DNA from: UBA10649 sp964597445
Lineage (GTDB): Bacteria; Actinomycetota; Actinomycetes; S36-B12
Direction: 5' to 3'
Assembly (NCBI GenBank): GCA_964597445.1
Contig: CAZQXO010000042.1
Coordinates: 1-17,465 of the forward strand
Length of the DNA stretch: 17,465 nucleotides
Part shown: positions 1-7,676 of the stretch, piece by piece
How the letters are laid out: every line of letters begins with the position of its first letter
Position numbering within the stretch: position 1 is the stretch's first letter
Program-made: the position numbers and the translations under genes
Notes under the pieces: generated by a model
The model's input: only the letters and a program-made list of their open reading frames with translations
Database searches by the model: none
What the model was told of the DNA's origin: nothing

Positions 1-404
1 TCGTGGCGGACCTCTCGTTCATCCCCCTGCGGCTCGTGCTGCCGGCGCTCGTGGCGGTCGCACTCCCGGGTGCGGACCTCCTGCTGATGGTCAAGCCCCA
101 GTTCGAGGTCGGGCGCGAGTCCGTCGGCGACGGCGTCGTCCGAGATCCGGCCCTGCGGGAGGCAGCCGTGCTCGGTGTCGCGGTCGCCGCTCAGGAGTGC
201 GGTCTCGAGGTCCACGGCGTGGTGGCCAGCCCGCTGCCGGGCCCCCGGGGCAACGTCGAGTACTTCCTTCGGCTGCACCGTCCAGCGGACCTGCCGGCCC
301 CGGAGGTCGGGGGAGAGGGGACGACCGCACCCCCTCCCGACGGGCTGAGCGGGGAGTCCCTGCGAGAGGCTGTGGCCGTGGCCGTGAAGGAGGGACCGTC
401 ATGA
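1..404 (+). CDS. tlyA: TlyA-type rRNA 2'-O-methyltransferase, C-terminal part
   Basis: This is the 3' end of a gene that begins before the window; the reading frame is set by codons from base 3. The visible protein starts inside the conserved ADLSFIPLRLVLPAL stretch of TlyA, followed by the VKPQFEVGRE motif that supplies a catalytic-tetrad lysine of the FtsJ-like Rossmann methyltransferase fold, and ends with GPRGNVEYFLRL, typical of the family C-terminus. Characterised TlyA proteins 2'-O-methylate cytidines in 16S and 23S rRNA; older annotations call it a haemolysin. A low-complexity tail of about 40 residues rich in Pro, Gly and Glu follows the core. The N-terminal S4 domain would lie outside the window. 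Its stop overlaps the nadK start (ATGA), which matches the usual actinobacterial order tlyA-nadK-recN. Confidence 0.9.
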   Translation, partial: VADLSFIPLRLVLPALVAVALPGADLLLMVKPQFEVGRESVGDGVVRDPALREAAVLGVAVAAQECGLEVHGVVASPLPGPRGNVEYFLRLHRPADLPAPEVGGEGTTAPPPDGLSGESLREAVAVAVKEGPS

Positions 405-1315
405 CGCCGGCAACCGCAAGCGTGCTGTTCGTCGTCAATGCGGGTGCGGTCGAGGCGCGCGACGCCCTTGACTCCATGGCTTCGTCGCTGATGGCGGCGG
501 GAGTGAGTGTCCGGCTCGCAGCCGAGGACGACGAGGCTGTCGGGCGCCGCCTGAGTCAGGCGGGTGCGCAGGTGGTGCCGTCCGACGAGCATGCCGCGGA
601 CGGGATCGACCTCGTTGTCGTGCTCGGGGGGGACGGCACGGTGCTGCGTGCAGCCGAGCGGGCCCGCGCCAGCGGGGCGCCCCTGGTGGGCGTCAACCTG
701 GGTCATGTCGGCTTCCTCGCGGAAGCAGAGCCGGAGAGCCTGAACGACGTCGTGCAGGCGATCGTCGACGGCCGATGGATCGTCGAGGAGCGCATGACCC
801 TCGACATTCGGGTGACCCGCGACGGACGAGAGCTGCATCGGACGTGGGCCGTCAACGAGGTCGCGATCGAGAAGCAGGCGCGCGAGCGGATGATCGACGT
901 CCTGGTCGAGATCGACGGGCGACCTCTCTCGAGATGGGGCTGCGACGGTGTCGTCTGCGCGACTCCGACCGGATCGACCGCGTACGCCTTCTCCGCTGGA
1001 GGACCCGTCGTCTGGCCCGAGGTGTCGGCGATGCTGGTGGTGCCGTTGAGCGCTCATGCCCTGTTCGCACGACCGCTCGTTGTCTCCCCCCGCAGCGTCG
1101 TCGCATTCGACCTGTCTGAGCGGTCGACGGTCGTGCTGTCGGCCGACGGCCGTCGCAACATCGACGTCGCGGGTGGAAGCCGAATCGAGGTGAGGCAGGA
1201 CCCCTCGCCGGTGCGCTTCGCGCGACTGACCGAGGCTCCCTTCACCGATCGTCTCGTCGCGAAGTTCGAGCTCCCCGTCGACGGCTGGCGGGGACGCCGC
1301 ACGGAGGCCGGATGA
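401..1315 (+). CDS. nadK: NAD kinase
   Basis: This 304-residue cytosolic enzyme phosphorylates NAD to NADP using ATP or polyphosphate. The diagnostic GGDGT motif is at residues 76-80, the GVNLGHVGFLAE segment at 97-108, the NE pair at 152-153 and the nucleotide-binding CDGVVCATPTGSTAY stretch at 181-195. The length is normal for the family. The frame is open upstream to base 197, but ATG 401 is chosen because a near-perfect Shine-Dalgarno AAGGAGGG (387-394) lies 6 bases before it, it overlaps the tlyA stop as ATGA, and the protein then starts just before the first Rossmann strand (ASVLFVVN). The stop overlaps the recN start in the same way, so tlyA, nadK and recN are almost certainly co-transcribed and translationally coupled. 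Confidence 0.96.
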   Translation: MTPATASVLFVVNAGAVEARDALDSMASSLMAAGVSVRLAAEDDEAVGRRLSQAGAQVVPSDEHAADGIDLVVVLGGDGTVLRAAERARASGAPLVGVNLGHVGFLAEAEPESLNDVVQAIVDGRWIVEERMTLDIRVTRDGRELHRTWAVNEVAIEKQARERMIDVLVEIDGRPLSRWGCDGVVCATPTGSTAYAFSAGGPVVWPEVSAMLVVPLSAHALFARPLVVSPRSVVAFDLSERSTVVLSADGRRNIDVAGGSRIEVRQDPSPVRFARLTEAPFTDRLVAKFELPVDGWRGRRTEAG

Positions 1316-3054
1316 TCGAGGAGCTGCGCATCCGCTCTCTCGGTGTGATCGATGAGGCAGCGGTGGTCCTCGGGCCCGGGCTCACGGTGCTGTCCGGCGA
1401 GACGGGCGCGGGCAAGACGATGGTGCTCAGCGGCCTCAGCCTCGTGATGGGCGGACGTGCCGACCCCGGCATGGTGCGGCGCGATGCCGAGCGAGCCGAT
1501 GTCGACGGCCGCTGGATCCTGGCACCTGAGCGTGGGGCGGCCATCGTCGCGGCAGTCGAGGAGGCCGGGGGCGATGTCGAATCCTCGGATGAGGGCATCG
1601 AGCTCGTGCTCGCGCGCTCGGTGAGCTCCTCCGGGCGCAGTCGAGCCTTCGCCGGGGGTCGGACGGTTCCCGCCTCCGTGCTCGGCGATCTGACGGGGTC
1701 TCTCATCACCGTGCACGGGCAGGCGGATCAACTGCGCCTGCGAGATCCGCGCAGCCAGCGGGACCTGCTCGATCGCTTCGCTGGACCCGCGGCGATCGAC
1801 ACGCGGGACCGCTGCGGCGCCCTCCTGACGGCCTTGCGGGAGGCGCAGCGGGATCGCACCCGGCTTCTCGAGCAGCGCCAGGATCGCGAGCGTGAGGCCG
1901 TCCTGCTCCGTCACGGGATCGCCGAGATCGAGGCCGTGGCGCCAGAGCCCGGTGAGGATGAGGCCCTCAAGCAGCAGGCCTCCCTGCTGGCCCACGTCAC
2001 CGACCTGATGGCCGAGATGGGAACCGTCCACTCGCTCCTGCAGTCGGACGGCGCGGGCACGGAGGGCGCGCGTGAGCTGCTGACCTCGGCGGCTCGGCAT
2101 CTGGAGCGCGCGGCGACGCTGGATCCGGCACTCGCGTCGCTCGTCGAGAACCTGCGGGGCGTGCTCGGGGAGCTCGACCTGCTGGTCGGCGAGGTGTCCC
2201 ACTATGCCTCGGGGCTCGATGCCGATCCGGAGAGTCTGGCCCGGATCGAGGAGCGCCGTCACCGCCTGAGCGAACTCAAGAAGCGATATGGGCCTGAGCT
2301 CGCGGACGTCCTGTCCTGGCGGCAGACCGCCGAGTCGACCGTCTCCGACGTCGACTCGACGGAGGAGCGTCTGGCGGAGTTGGACGGCACGATCGCCCAT
2401 CTCGCGACGGAGCTGAGGGAGGCGGCGGCCGCGCTCTCGGCGATGCGACGGGCCGCCGGCACCAGGTTCGCGGCGGCTGTGACGGCTGAGCTGCAAGAGC
2501 TCGCCATGCCTGACGCCGTCCTGACGGTCGACGTCGTGACGACCGAGGATCTCGACGCCTTCGGTGCGAGTGGAGCGGACACCGTGACCATGCTCCTGGC
2601 TCCGCACGCGGGGAGCGATCCGCGGCCGCTCGGCGCAGGGGCGTCCGGGGGAGAGCTGTCGCGTGTGATGCTCGCGATCGAGGTCGTGCTGGCGTCGGTG
2701 GGCGACACGCCCACCTTCGTCTTCGACGAGGTCGACGCGGGCATCGGGGGTCGGGTCGCGGTGGAGGTCGGACGGCGACTGGCGCGACTCGCCCGGAGTG
2801 CACAGGTGATCGTCGTGACCCACCTTCCTCAGGTGGCGGCCTTCGCCGACACCCACATCGTGGTGAGCAAGGACTCGTCCGGTCAGGTGACGTCCTCGAG
2901 TGTGGTCAGCGTGACGGGTGAGGAACGAGTGCTCGAGCTCGTTCGCATGCTCTCCGGCCTCGAGGGAAGCGCCTCCGGAGCGGAGCATGCCTCGGAACTC
3001 CTGCAACTCGCCGAGGCTGAGCGTGCGCGCGATCGACCCCGGTCGCGCCGCTGA
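1312..3054 (+). CDS. recN: DNA repair protein RecN
   Basis: RecN is an SMC-like ATPase acting early in double-strand break repair and recombination. The 580-residue protein has the expected architecture: Walker A GETGAGKT at 29-36, the HGQADQ segment at 135-140, a central Arg/Glu/Leu-rich coiled-coil region of roughly 160-380, the ABC signature SGGELS at 445-450, Walker B with D472-E473 (TFVFDEVDAGIGG) and the switch THLPQVAAFAD beginning at 503. GGAGG at 1303-1307 lies 4 bases before the ATG, and the start overlaps the nadK stop (ATGA). In many actinobacteria steA and a MctB/SteB gene follow recN; here pyrG follows after only 14 bases. No SOS (LexA) box is visible upstream, as expected for an internal operon gene. 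Confidence 0.96.
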   Translation: MIEELRIRSLGVIDEAAVVLGPGLTVLSGETGAGKTMVLSGLSLVMGGRADPGMVRRDAERADVDGRWILAPERGAAIVAAVEEAGGDVESSDEGIELVLARSVSSSGRSRAFAGGRTVPASVLGDLTGSLITVHGQADQLRLRDPRSQRDLLDRFAGPAAIDTRDRCGALLTALREAQRDRTRLLEQRQDREREAVLLRHGIAEIEAVAPEPGEDEALKQQASLLAHVTDLMAEMGTVHSLLQSDGAGTEGARELLTSAARHLERAATLDPALASLVENLRGVLGELDLLVGEVSHYASGLDADPESLARIEERRHRLSELKKRYGPELADVLSWRQTAESTVSDVDSTEERLAELDGTIAHLATELREAAAALSAMRRAAGTRFAAAVTAELQELAMPDAVLTVDVVTTEDLDAFGASGADTVTMLLAPHAGSDPRPLGAGASGGELSRVMLAIEVVLASVGDTPTFVFDEVDAGIGGRVAVEVGRRLARLARSAQVIVVTHLPQVAAFADTHIVVSKDSSGQVTSSSVVSVTGEERVLELVRMLSGLEGSASGAEHASELLQLAEAERARDRPRSRR

Positions 3055-3060
3055 TAGTCT
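3055..3060 (+). promoter_or_regulatory. candidate leaderless promoter of pyrG (-10 TAGTCT)
   Basis: TAGTCT fits the actinobacterial -10 consensus TANNNT and starts on the base after the recN stop. It ends 8 bases before the pyrG ATG, so transcription would begin at or within a base or two of the start codon. No Shine-Dalgarno lies between recN and pyrG, which favours a leaderless mRNA. No convincing -35 element is seen. This is inferred from position and motif only. Confidence 0.5.
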
Positions 3061-3068
3061 GACGGTCC

Positions 3069-4727
3069 ATGGACAAGGCGACCACCAAGCACCTCTTCGT
3101 CACCGGGGGCGTCGCCTCCTCGTTGGGCAAGGGACTGACAGCCTCGTCCCTCGGCAACCTCCTCAAGTCGCGTGGCCTGCGGGTCACGATGCAGAAGCTC
3201 GATCCCTACCTGAATGTCGACCCGGGCACCATGAACCCGTTCCAGCATGGCGAGGTCTTCGTCACCGATGACGGGGCGGAGACCGATCTCGATGTCGGCC
3301 ACTACGAGCGCTTCCTCGACACCGACCTCCACGGATCAGCCAATGTCACCACGGGTCAGGTCTACTCGACGGTGATCGCGAAGGAGCGACGCGGGGAGTA
3401 CCTCGGCGACACCGTTCAGGTGATCCCGCACATCACCAACGAGATCAAGTCACGCATCCGCCGCATGGCCGGCCCCGACGTCGACGTCGTCATCACCGAG
3501 GTGGGGGGAACGGTGGGCGACATCGAGTCGCTTCCCTTCCTCGAGGCGGTTCGCCAGATCCGCCATGAGGTGGGGCGCGACAACGTCTTCTTCCTTCATG
3601 TGTCCCTGCTGCCGTACATCGGACCGTCGGGTGAGCTGAAGACCAAGCCCACCCAGCACTCGGTCGCCAGTCTTCGCAGCATCGGCATTCAGCCCGACGC
3701 GATCGTCCTGCGTGCCGATCGCGATGTCCCTTCGAGCATCAAGCGCAAGATCTCGCTGATGTGCGACGTCGACGTGGAGGCCGTGGTGGCTGCGGTCGAT
3801 GCGCCCAGCATCTATGACATTCCCAAGGTCCTCCATCGAGAGGGTCTCGACGCCTATGTGATCCGCCGTCTCGACCTGCCCTTCCGCGACGTCGACTGGA
3901 CCCAGTGGGACGAGCTCCTCCGGCGCGTCCATCAGCCCAAGCACGAGGTCACCATCGGCCTTGTCGGCAAGTACATCGATCTGCCGGATGCGTACCTGTC
4001 GGTCACGGAGGCCATTCGGGCGGGTGCCTTCCACCACGACTGCCGCGTCAACATCCGCTGGGTCTCCAGTGACGACTGCGCCACGCAGGAGGGAGCGGCT
4101 CGCAACCTCAGTGACCTCGATGGCATCTGCGTTCCGGGTGGCTTCGGCGTTCGGGGGATCGAGGGCAAGCTCGGGGCCCTGACCTATGCGCGGGAGCACG
4201 GCCTGCCAACTCTCGGCCTGTGCCTGGGGCTGCAGTGCATGGTGATTGAGTACGCGCGCACGATGTGCGGCCTCGAAGGTGCGAACTCGCTCGAGTTCGA
4301 CGAGTCCACGCCGCACCCAGTCGTGTCGACGATGGCCGACCAGCGCGACGTCGTCGCCGGTGACCGCGATATGGGAGGCACCATGCGCCTCGGCCTGTAT
4401 CCGGCGAAGCTCGCCGAGGGCTCCCAGGTGGCGCGGGTGTATGGCGTTCCGTACGTCGATGAGCGCCATCGCCACCGCTATGAGGTCGCCAATGCCTACC
4501 GTCCCCAGCTTGAGGAGGCCGGGCTGCGCTTCTCCGGCACCTCGCCGGATGGTCGTCTGGTGGAATTCGTCGAACTGCCGGCGGACGTCCACCCGTACTA
4601 CGTGGCCACCCAGGCTCACCCGGAGTTCCGGTCGCGCCCGACCAAGGCCCATCCGCTCTTCGCCGGGCTGATCGAGGCCGCTCTGGCTCGGGTCTCGCGC
4701 GAGCGCGAGGCGCTGGCCCAGGGTTGA
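3069..4727 (+). CDS. pyrG: CTP synthase (glutamine-hydrolysing)
   Basis: CTP synthase converts UTP to CTP with ATP and ammonia from glutamine, the last step of de novo pyrimidine nucleotide synthesis. The 552-residue length is standard. The N-terminal synthase domain shows the P-loop region GGVASSLGKG (13-22) and DPYLNVDPGTMNPFQHGE. The C-terminal class I glutamine amidotransferase domain carries the nucleophile Cys385 in LGLCLGLQ and His517/Glu519 in QAHPEF. ATG 3069 is the first possible start, because an in-frame TGA lies at 3060-3062 and the family N-terminus (KHLFVTGG) begins at residue 7. It stands at the head of a unit with the NUDIX gene and probably has its own leaderless promoter. 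There is nothing abnormal in the sequence. Confidence 0.98.
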   Translation: MDKATTKHLFVTGGVASSLGKGLTASSLGNLLKSRGLRVTMQKLDPYLNVDPGTMNPFQHGEVFVTDDGAETDLDVGHYERFLDTDLHGSANVTTGQVYSTVIAKERRGEYLGDTVQVIPHITNEIKSRIRRMAGPDVDVVITEVGGTVGDIESLPFLEAVRQIRHEVGRDNVFFLHVSLLPYIGPSGELKTKPTQHSVASLRSIGIQPDAIVLRADRDVPSSIKRKISLMCDVDVEAVVAAVDAPSIYDIPKVLHREGLDAYVIRRLDLPFRDVDWTQWDELLRRVHQPKHEVTIGLVGKYIDLPDAYLSVTEAIRAGAFHHDCRVNIRWVSSDDCATQEGAARNLSDLDGICVPGGFGVRGIEGKLGALTYAREHGLPTLGLCLGLQCMVIEYARTMCGLEGANSLEFDESTPHPVVSTMADQRDVVAGDRDMGGTMRLGLYPAKLAEGSQVARVYGVPYVDERHRHRYEVANAYRPQLEEAGLRFSGTSPDGRLVEFVELPADVHPYYVATQAHPEFRSRPTKAHPLFAGLIEAALARVSREREALAQG

Positions 4728-4740
4728 GTCGATCCCGCCG

Positions 4741-5424
4741 ATGAGCGAGGTCTGGGACGGCCCTGTCGCCGATGCGGGCGACCCGCTGCCGAGCACCCAT
4801 CGCACCGTAGGTTTCGAGGGGCGGATCTGGAGCGTCATCAGCGAGGATGTCGACTTCGGCGGGACCACCGCTCGACGCGATGTGCTGATCCACCCGGGGG
4901 CCGTCGCGGTCATCGCGCTGGACGACGCCGATCGCGTCCTGCTGATCCGGCAGTACCGGCATCCGGTGGGGCGCTACCTCTTCGAGCCACCCGCCGGGCT
5001 GATGGATGCCCTCGACGAGTCCGGCTGGGAGACGGCGGAGCGTGAGCTCGCGGAGGAGGCGGGATACGACGCCAGCACGTGGGACGTGCTGCTGGACGTC
5101 TACCTCTCGCCGGGCGGGATGTCCGAGGCCATCCGGATCTTCCTGGCGCGCGACCTCGTCGAGCGTCCTGATGGCCGTGTCCACACGGGCGAAGCCGAGG
5201 AGGCGCACCTGCCTCGCGTGTGGGTTGGCCTGGACGAGGCGGTTGACCTCGTCCTCAGCGGACGGATCGGCAGCCCGAGCGCCGTGGCCGGGATCCTCGC
5301 GGCGCAGGCGGCGCGGGAGCGCGGCTGGTCGACCCTGCGGCCACCGGATGCGGCCTGGGCGGCACGTGAGCACCTCCTCCAGCATGGTCGGGTCCGTGTT
5401 CCATCACCGGACGGCGCCGGGTGA
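4741..5424 (+). CDS. NUDIX hydrolase, probable ADP-ribose pyrophosphatase
   Basis: This 227-residue protein resembles the ADP-ribose pyrophosphatase branch of the NUDIX superfamily, which splits ADP-ribose into AMP and ribose 5-phosphate using Mg2+. The NUDIX box spans residues 86-109: Gly86, then Arg101-Glu102-Leu103, Glu105-Glu106 and Gly108. There are six rather than five residues between Gly86 and the first Glu (93), a spacing also known in mycobacterial homologues. EPPAGLMD just before the box and YLSPGGMSE after it (proline about 15 residues downstream) are typical of ADPRases. The start follows pyrG by 13 bases with only a weak ribosome site, so it is probably read from the pyrG transcript. 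The same gene follows pyrG in Mycobacterium and Streptomyces. The exact substrate is inferred. Confidence 0.88.
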   Translation: MSEVWDGPVADAGDPLPSTHRTVGFEGRIWSVISEDVDFGGTTARRDVLIHPGAVAVIALDDADRVLLIRQYRHPVGRYLFEPPAGLMDALDESGWETAERELAEEAGYDASTWDVLLDVYLSPGGMSEAIRIFLARDLVERPDGRVHTGEAEEAHLPRVWVGLDEAVDLVLSGRIGSPSAVAGILAAQAARERGWSTLRPPDAAWAAREHLLQHGRVRVPSPDGAG

Positions 5425-5458
5425 GCGCTATGGGGCCCGAAAGGCGTCGCTCGGGACC

Positions 5459-5464
5459 TACGCT
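5459..5464 (+). promoter_or_regulatory. candidate promoter of ald (-10 TACGCT) in the 85-base NUDIX-ald gap
   Basis: TACGCT matches the -10 hexamer seen before aroH and fits TANNNT. A start near 5471 would give a leader of about 39 bases holding GGGAG (5493-5497) before the ald ATG. The leader also contains an imperfectly spaced 6-bp inverted repeat, GGCCGG (5467-5472) with CCGGCC (5485-5490), which could form a hairpin just upstream of the ribosome site. No clear -35 is seen. Confidence 0.35.
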
Positions 5465-5509
5465 GGGGCCGGGTTCGGCGGGTGCCGGCCGAAGGGAGTG
5501 GACAGCAGG

Positions 5510-6625
5510 ATGAAGGTCGGCGTTCCGAAGGAGATCAAGAACAACGAGTTCCGGGTGGCCATCACTCCGGCCGGGGTTCATGAACTGATCCGGCACGGAC
5601 ATGAGGTGCTCATCGAGGCGGGCGCTGGTCTGGGTTCCTCGATCCCCGATGCCGACTTCCAGTCCGCCGGCGCTCGCATCCTCCCGACCGCGGACGAGGT
5701 ATGGGCTGCGGCGGAGATGATCCTGAAGGTCAAGGAGCCCATCGCGGCGGAGTACCACCGCATGCGAGAGGGTCAGGTCATCTTCACCTACCTGCACCTC
5801 GCGGCCGACCGTCCGCTGACCGAGGAACTGGTGTCCCGTGGTGTCACGGCGATCGCCTACGAGACCGTGGAGCTTCCCGATCGATCCCTCCCGCTGCTCG
5901 CTCCGATGTCGGAGGTGGCCGGGCGCCTGGCCCCGCAGGTGGGCGCCACTGCGCTCATGAGGGCCAATGGCGGTCGCGGTGTCCTGCTTGGGGGCGTGTC
6001 GGGGGTGTACGCGGCCAAGGTCGTGGTCATCGGGGCAGGTGTCGCGGGCCAGAATGCGGCGGCCATCGCGCTGGGAATGCAGGCCGAGGTGCTCCTGCTC
6101 GACACGAATGTCGCACGCCTTCGGCAGGTCGATGCCATCTACCAGGGGCACATGCAGACGATCACATCCAATGCCTACGAGATCGAGCGGGCCTGTGTCG
6201 ATGCGGACATGGTGATCGGTGCCGTCCTCGTCCCGGGCGCCAAGGCACCCAAACTCGTCACGAACGATCTCGTGTCGCGGATGAAGCCGGGTGCGGTGCT
6301 GGTCGATATCGCGATCGACCAGGGTGGCTGCTTCGAGGACTCCCGCCCGACCACGCACGCTGACCCGACGTACCCGGTCCACGACACGCTCTTCTACTGC
6401 GTGGCGAACATGCCGGGTGCCGTGCCGCATACGTCCACCTATGCGCTGACGAATGTGACGCTGCCGTACGCCGTCGCGCTGGCTGACAAGGGCTGGCGTC
6501 AGGCTCTGCTCGACGATCCGGCGCTCGCCCTCGGTCTCAACGTGCATGGGGGAGCGGTCACCTACGCCGCGGTTGCGGAGGCGTTCGGCATGGACTCCAC
6601 CTCGCTCGCTGAGGTGCTCGCCTGA
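5510..6625 (+). CDS. ald: alanine dehydrogenase
   Basis: Ald interconverts L-alanine and pyruvate plus ammonia with NAD(H), linking alanine use, nitrogen balance and redox. At 371 residues it has the same length as the mycobacterial enzyme, and the catalytic and substrate residues known there fall at the same numbers: Arg15, Lys75, His96 and Asp270. The NAD-binding glycine motif is VIGAGVAG (173-180). The N-terminus MKVGVPKEIKNNEFRVA is the canonical family start, so ATG 5510 is secure although the frame is open far upstream. The gene stands after an 85-base gap with a candidate promoter. The stop codon is embedded in CTGA, which appears to be the start of xerD. The ald-xerD order is the same as that remembered for Streptomyces and relatives. 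Confidence 0.97.
   Translation: MKVGVPKEIKNNEFRVAITPAGVHELIRHGHEVLIEAGAGLGSSIPDADFQSAGARILPTADEVWAAAEMILKVKEPIAAEYHRMREGQVIFTYLHLAADRPLTEELVSRGVTAIAYETVELPDRSLPLLAPMSEVAGRLAPQVGATALMRANGGRGVLLGGVSGVYAAKVVVIGAGVAGQNAAAIALGMQAEVLLLDTNVARLRQVDAIYQGHMQTITSNAYEIERACVDADMVIGAVLVPGAKAPKLVTNDLVSRMKPGAVLVDIAIDQGGCFEDSRPTTHADPTYPVHDTLFYCVANMPGAVPHTSTYALTNVTLPYAVALADKGWRQALLDDPALALGLNVHGGAVTYAAVAEAFGMDSTSLAEVLA
6611..6616 (+). promoter_or_regulatory. ribosome binding site deciding the xerD CTG start
   Basis: GAGGTG inside the last ald codons is a good Shine-Dalgarno match and stands 5 bases before CTG 6622. No comparable element precedes the next possible start, GTG 6697. This spacing is the main evidence for initiation at CTG. 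Confidence 0.5.
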
Positions 6626-7527
6626 CCACGCTTGCTCAGGCCGTCGGCACCTACCTAGCCCATGTCGACATCGAACGTGGCCTCTCGCGCAACACCGTGG
6701 CGGCCTATCGTCGCGATCTGGAGCGTTACGTCCAGTGGTGCGCCAACCGGGGTCTCCTCGAGGTTGACTCGGTGGAGGAGAACGACGTCGCGGACTATGT
6801 GGCGAGCCTCAACGCCGACGGTCTGAGCGCGTCTAGTGCAGCCCGGATGTCGGTGAGCGTGCGCACGTTCCATCGGTTCCTGCTCGGCGAGGGCATCGCC
6901 GGATCCGACCCGGCAGCGCACGTGCGTCCTCCCTCCATCCCGCTGAGATTGCCGAAGGCGCTGTCGTACGAGCAGGTTGCCGCACTCATCGCCCACGCGG
7001 GTGATGCCGAGAGCCCGGAGGGCCTGCGCAACCGTGCCCTGGTGGAGCTGCTCTACGGCACGGGAGCGCGGATCTCGGAGGCGGTCGGACTCGATGTCGA
7101 CGATGTCGACCTCGAGTCAAGAACTCTGCTGGTCACCGGCAAGGGCCAGAAGCAGCGGCTGCTTCCGCTGGGAGACTTCGCGGCTCAGGCCGTGGACGCC
7201 TACCTCGTGCGCGGGCGTCCCATCTTCGCCGCCCGGGGTGCTGGAACTCCACGCCTCCTGCTGAACTCCCGCGGCCGCCCCCTGTCGCGGCAGAGTGCCT
7301 ACGGCCTCCTTCGAGCCTCCGCTGAGCGCTGTCAGTTGACCGTGCCCGTGAGTCCCCATTCCCTGCGCCACAGCTTCGCCACTCACCTGCTCCAGAACGG
7401 GGCCGATGTGCGGGTGGTGCAGGAGCTGCTGGGTCATGCCTCGGTCACGACGACCCAGATCTACACGCAGGTCACGGTGGACACCCTGAGGCAGGTCTAC
7501 GCCGAGAGTCATCCCCGAGCCCGGTGA
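6622..7527 (+). CDS. xerD: tyrosine recombinase XerD
   Basis: XerD, with XerC, resolves chromosome dimers at dif. From CTG 6622 the protein is 301 residues, the family norm. The N-terminal SAM-like DNA-binding domain occupies about 1-100 and the catalytic domain the rest, with all active-site residues present: Arg150 (GTGARISE), Lys174 (GKGQKQ), His246 and Arg249 (HSLRHSF), His272 (LLGHAS) and the nucleophile Tyr281. Start choice: no ATG, GTG or TTG lies in frame between the upstream in-frame TGA (6610-6612) and GTG 6697. Starting at 6697 would remove 25 residues (TTLAQAVGTYLAHVDIERGL and on) that match the first helix of XerD proteins. CTG 6622 forms a 4-base CTGA overlap with the ald stop and has GAGGTG 5 bases upstream. 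Function is certain; the start is inferred. Confidence 0.93.
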   Translation: MTTLAQAVGTYLAHVDIERGLSRNTVAAYRRDLERYVQWCANRGLLEVDSVEENDVADYVASLNADGLSASSAARMSVSVRTFHRFLLGEGIAGSDPAAHVRPPSIPLRLPKALSYEQVAALIAHAGDAESPEGLRNRALVELLYGTGARISEAVGLDVDDVDLESRTLLVTGKGQKQRLLPLGDFAAQAVDAYLVRGRPIFAARGAGTPRLLLNSRGRPLSRQSAYGLLRASAERCQLTVPVSPHSLRHSFATHLLQNGADVRVVQELLGHASVTTTQIYTQVTVDTLRQVYAESHPRAR

Positions 7528-7557
7528 GCCCGGCGCCGGCGCACGGGCACCGGATCC

Positions 7558-7571
7558 GCGGGGTGGCCCGC
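7558..7571 (+). terminator. possible hairpin after xerD
   Basis: GCGGG (7558-7562), a GTGG loop and CCCGC (7567-7571) form a short GC stem in the 149-base gap between xerD and parA, just before the parA -10. There is no U tract. Another GC palindrome, CCGGCGCCGG, lies at about 7530-7539. Such short stems are common by chance at this GC content, so the terminator call is weak. Confidence 0.2.
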
Positions 7572-7580
7572 CCCGGCCGG

Positions 7581-7586
7581 TAGGCT
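7581..7586 (+). promoter_or_regulatory. candidate promoter of the parA-scpAB-rluB operon (-10 TAGGCT)
   Basis: TAGGCT is identical to the hexamer before cmk. Transcription from about 7593 would give a leader near 84 bases, ending in a strong ribosome site AAGGGGA (7666-7672) four bases before the parA ATG. Unlike the other TAG-type promoters here this one would be leadered. No -35 or ParB-site-like sequence is evident. Confidence 0.4.
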
Positions 7587-7676
7587 CGCAGCCGGATCAG
7601 GTGCGAGGCGACCCGGCGCCCTCCTCGAGAGGGGTGGCGCAGGGCGCGGCAGCACGGGCGACAGCAAGGGGATGGC

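Noticed and set aside
1054..3006. 650-residue open frame on the minus strand opposite recN
   Set aside because: It is antisense to nadK and recN, has His/Arg/Gly-rich composition without recognisable motifs, and no ribosome site. Long antisense frames are expected in high-GC codon usage.
5006..5509. Long N-terminal extension of Ald (open frame from 5006)
   Set aside because: The added residues overlap the NUDIX gene in another frame and are Arg/Ser-rich without homology. The protein from ATG 5510 has the canonical N-terminus and exactly the family length.
3450..6547. Further long minus-strand frames opposite pyrG, the NUDIX gene and ald (3450-4913, 4108-5385, 5255-6547)
   Set aside because: They are shadows of clearly identified genes on the plus strand, biased to His, Arg and Gly, with no family motifs.
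7528..7676. Possible parS or replication-linked site upstream of parA
   Set aside because: The gap was read for a parS-like TGTTTCACGTGAAACA palindrome and none is present; only GC-rich short palindromes, a -10 hexamer and a ribosome site are visible.
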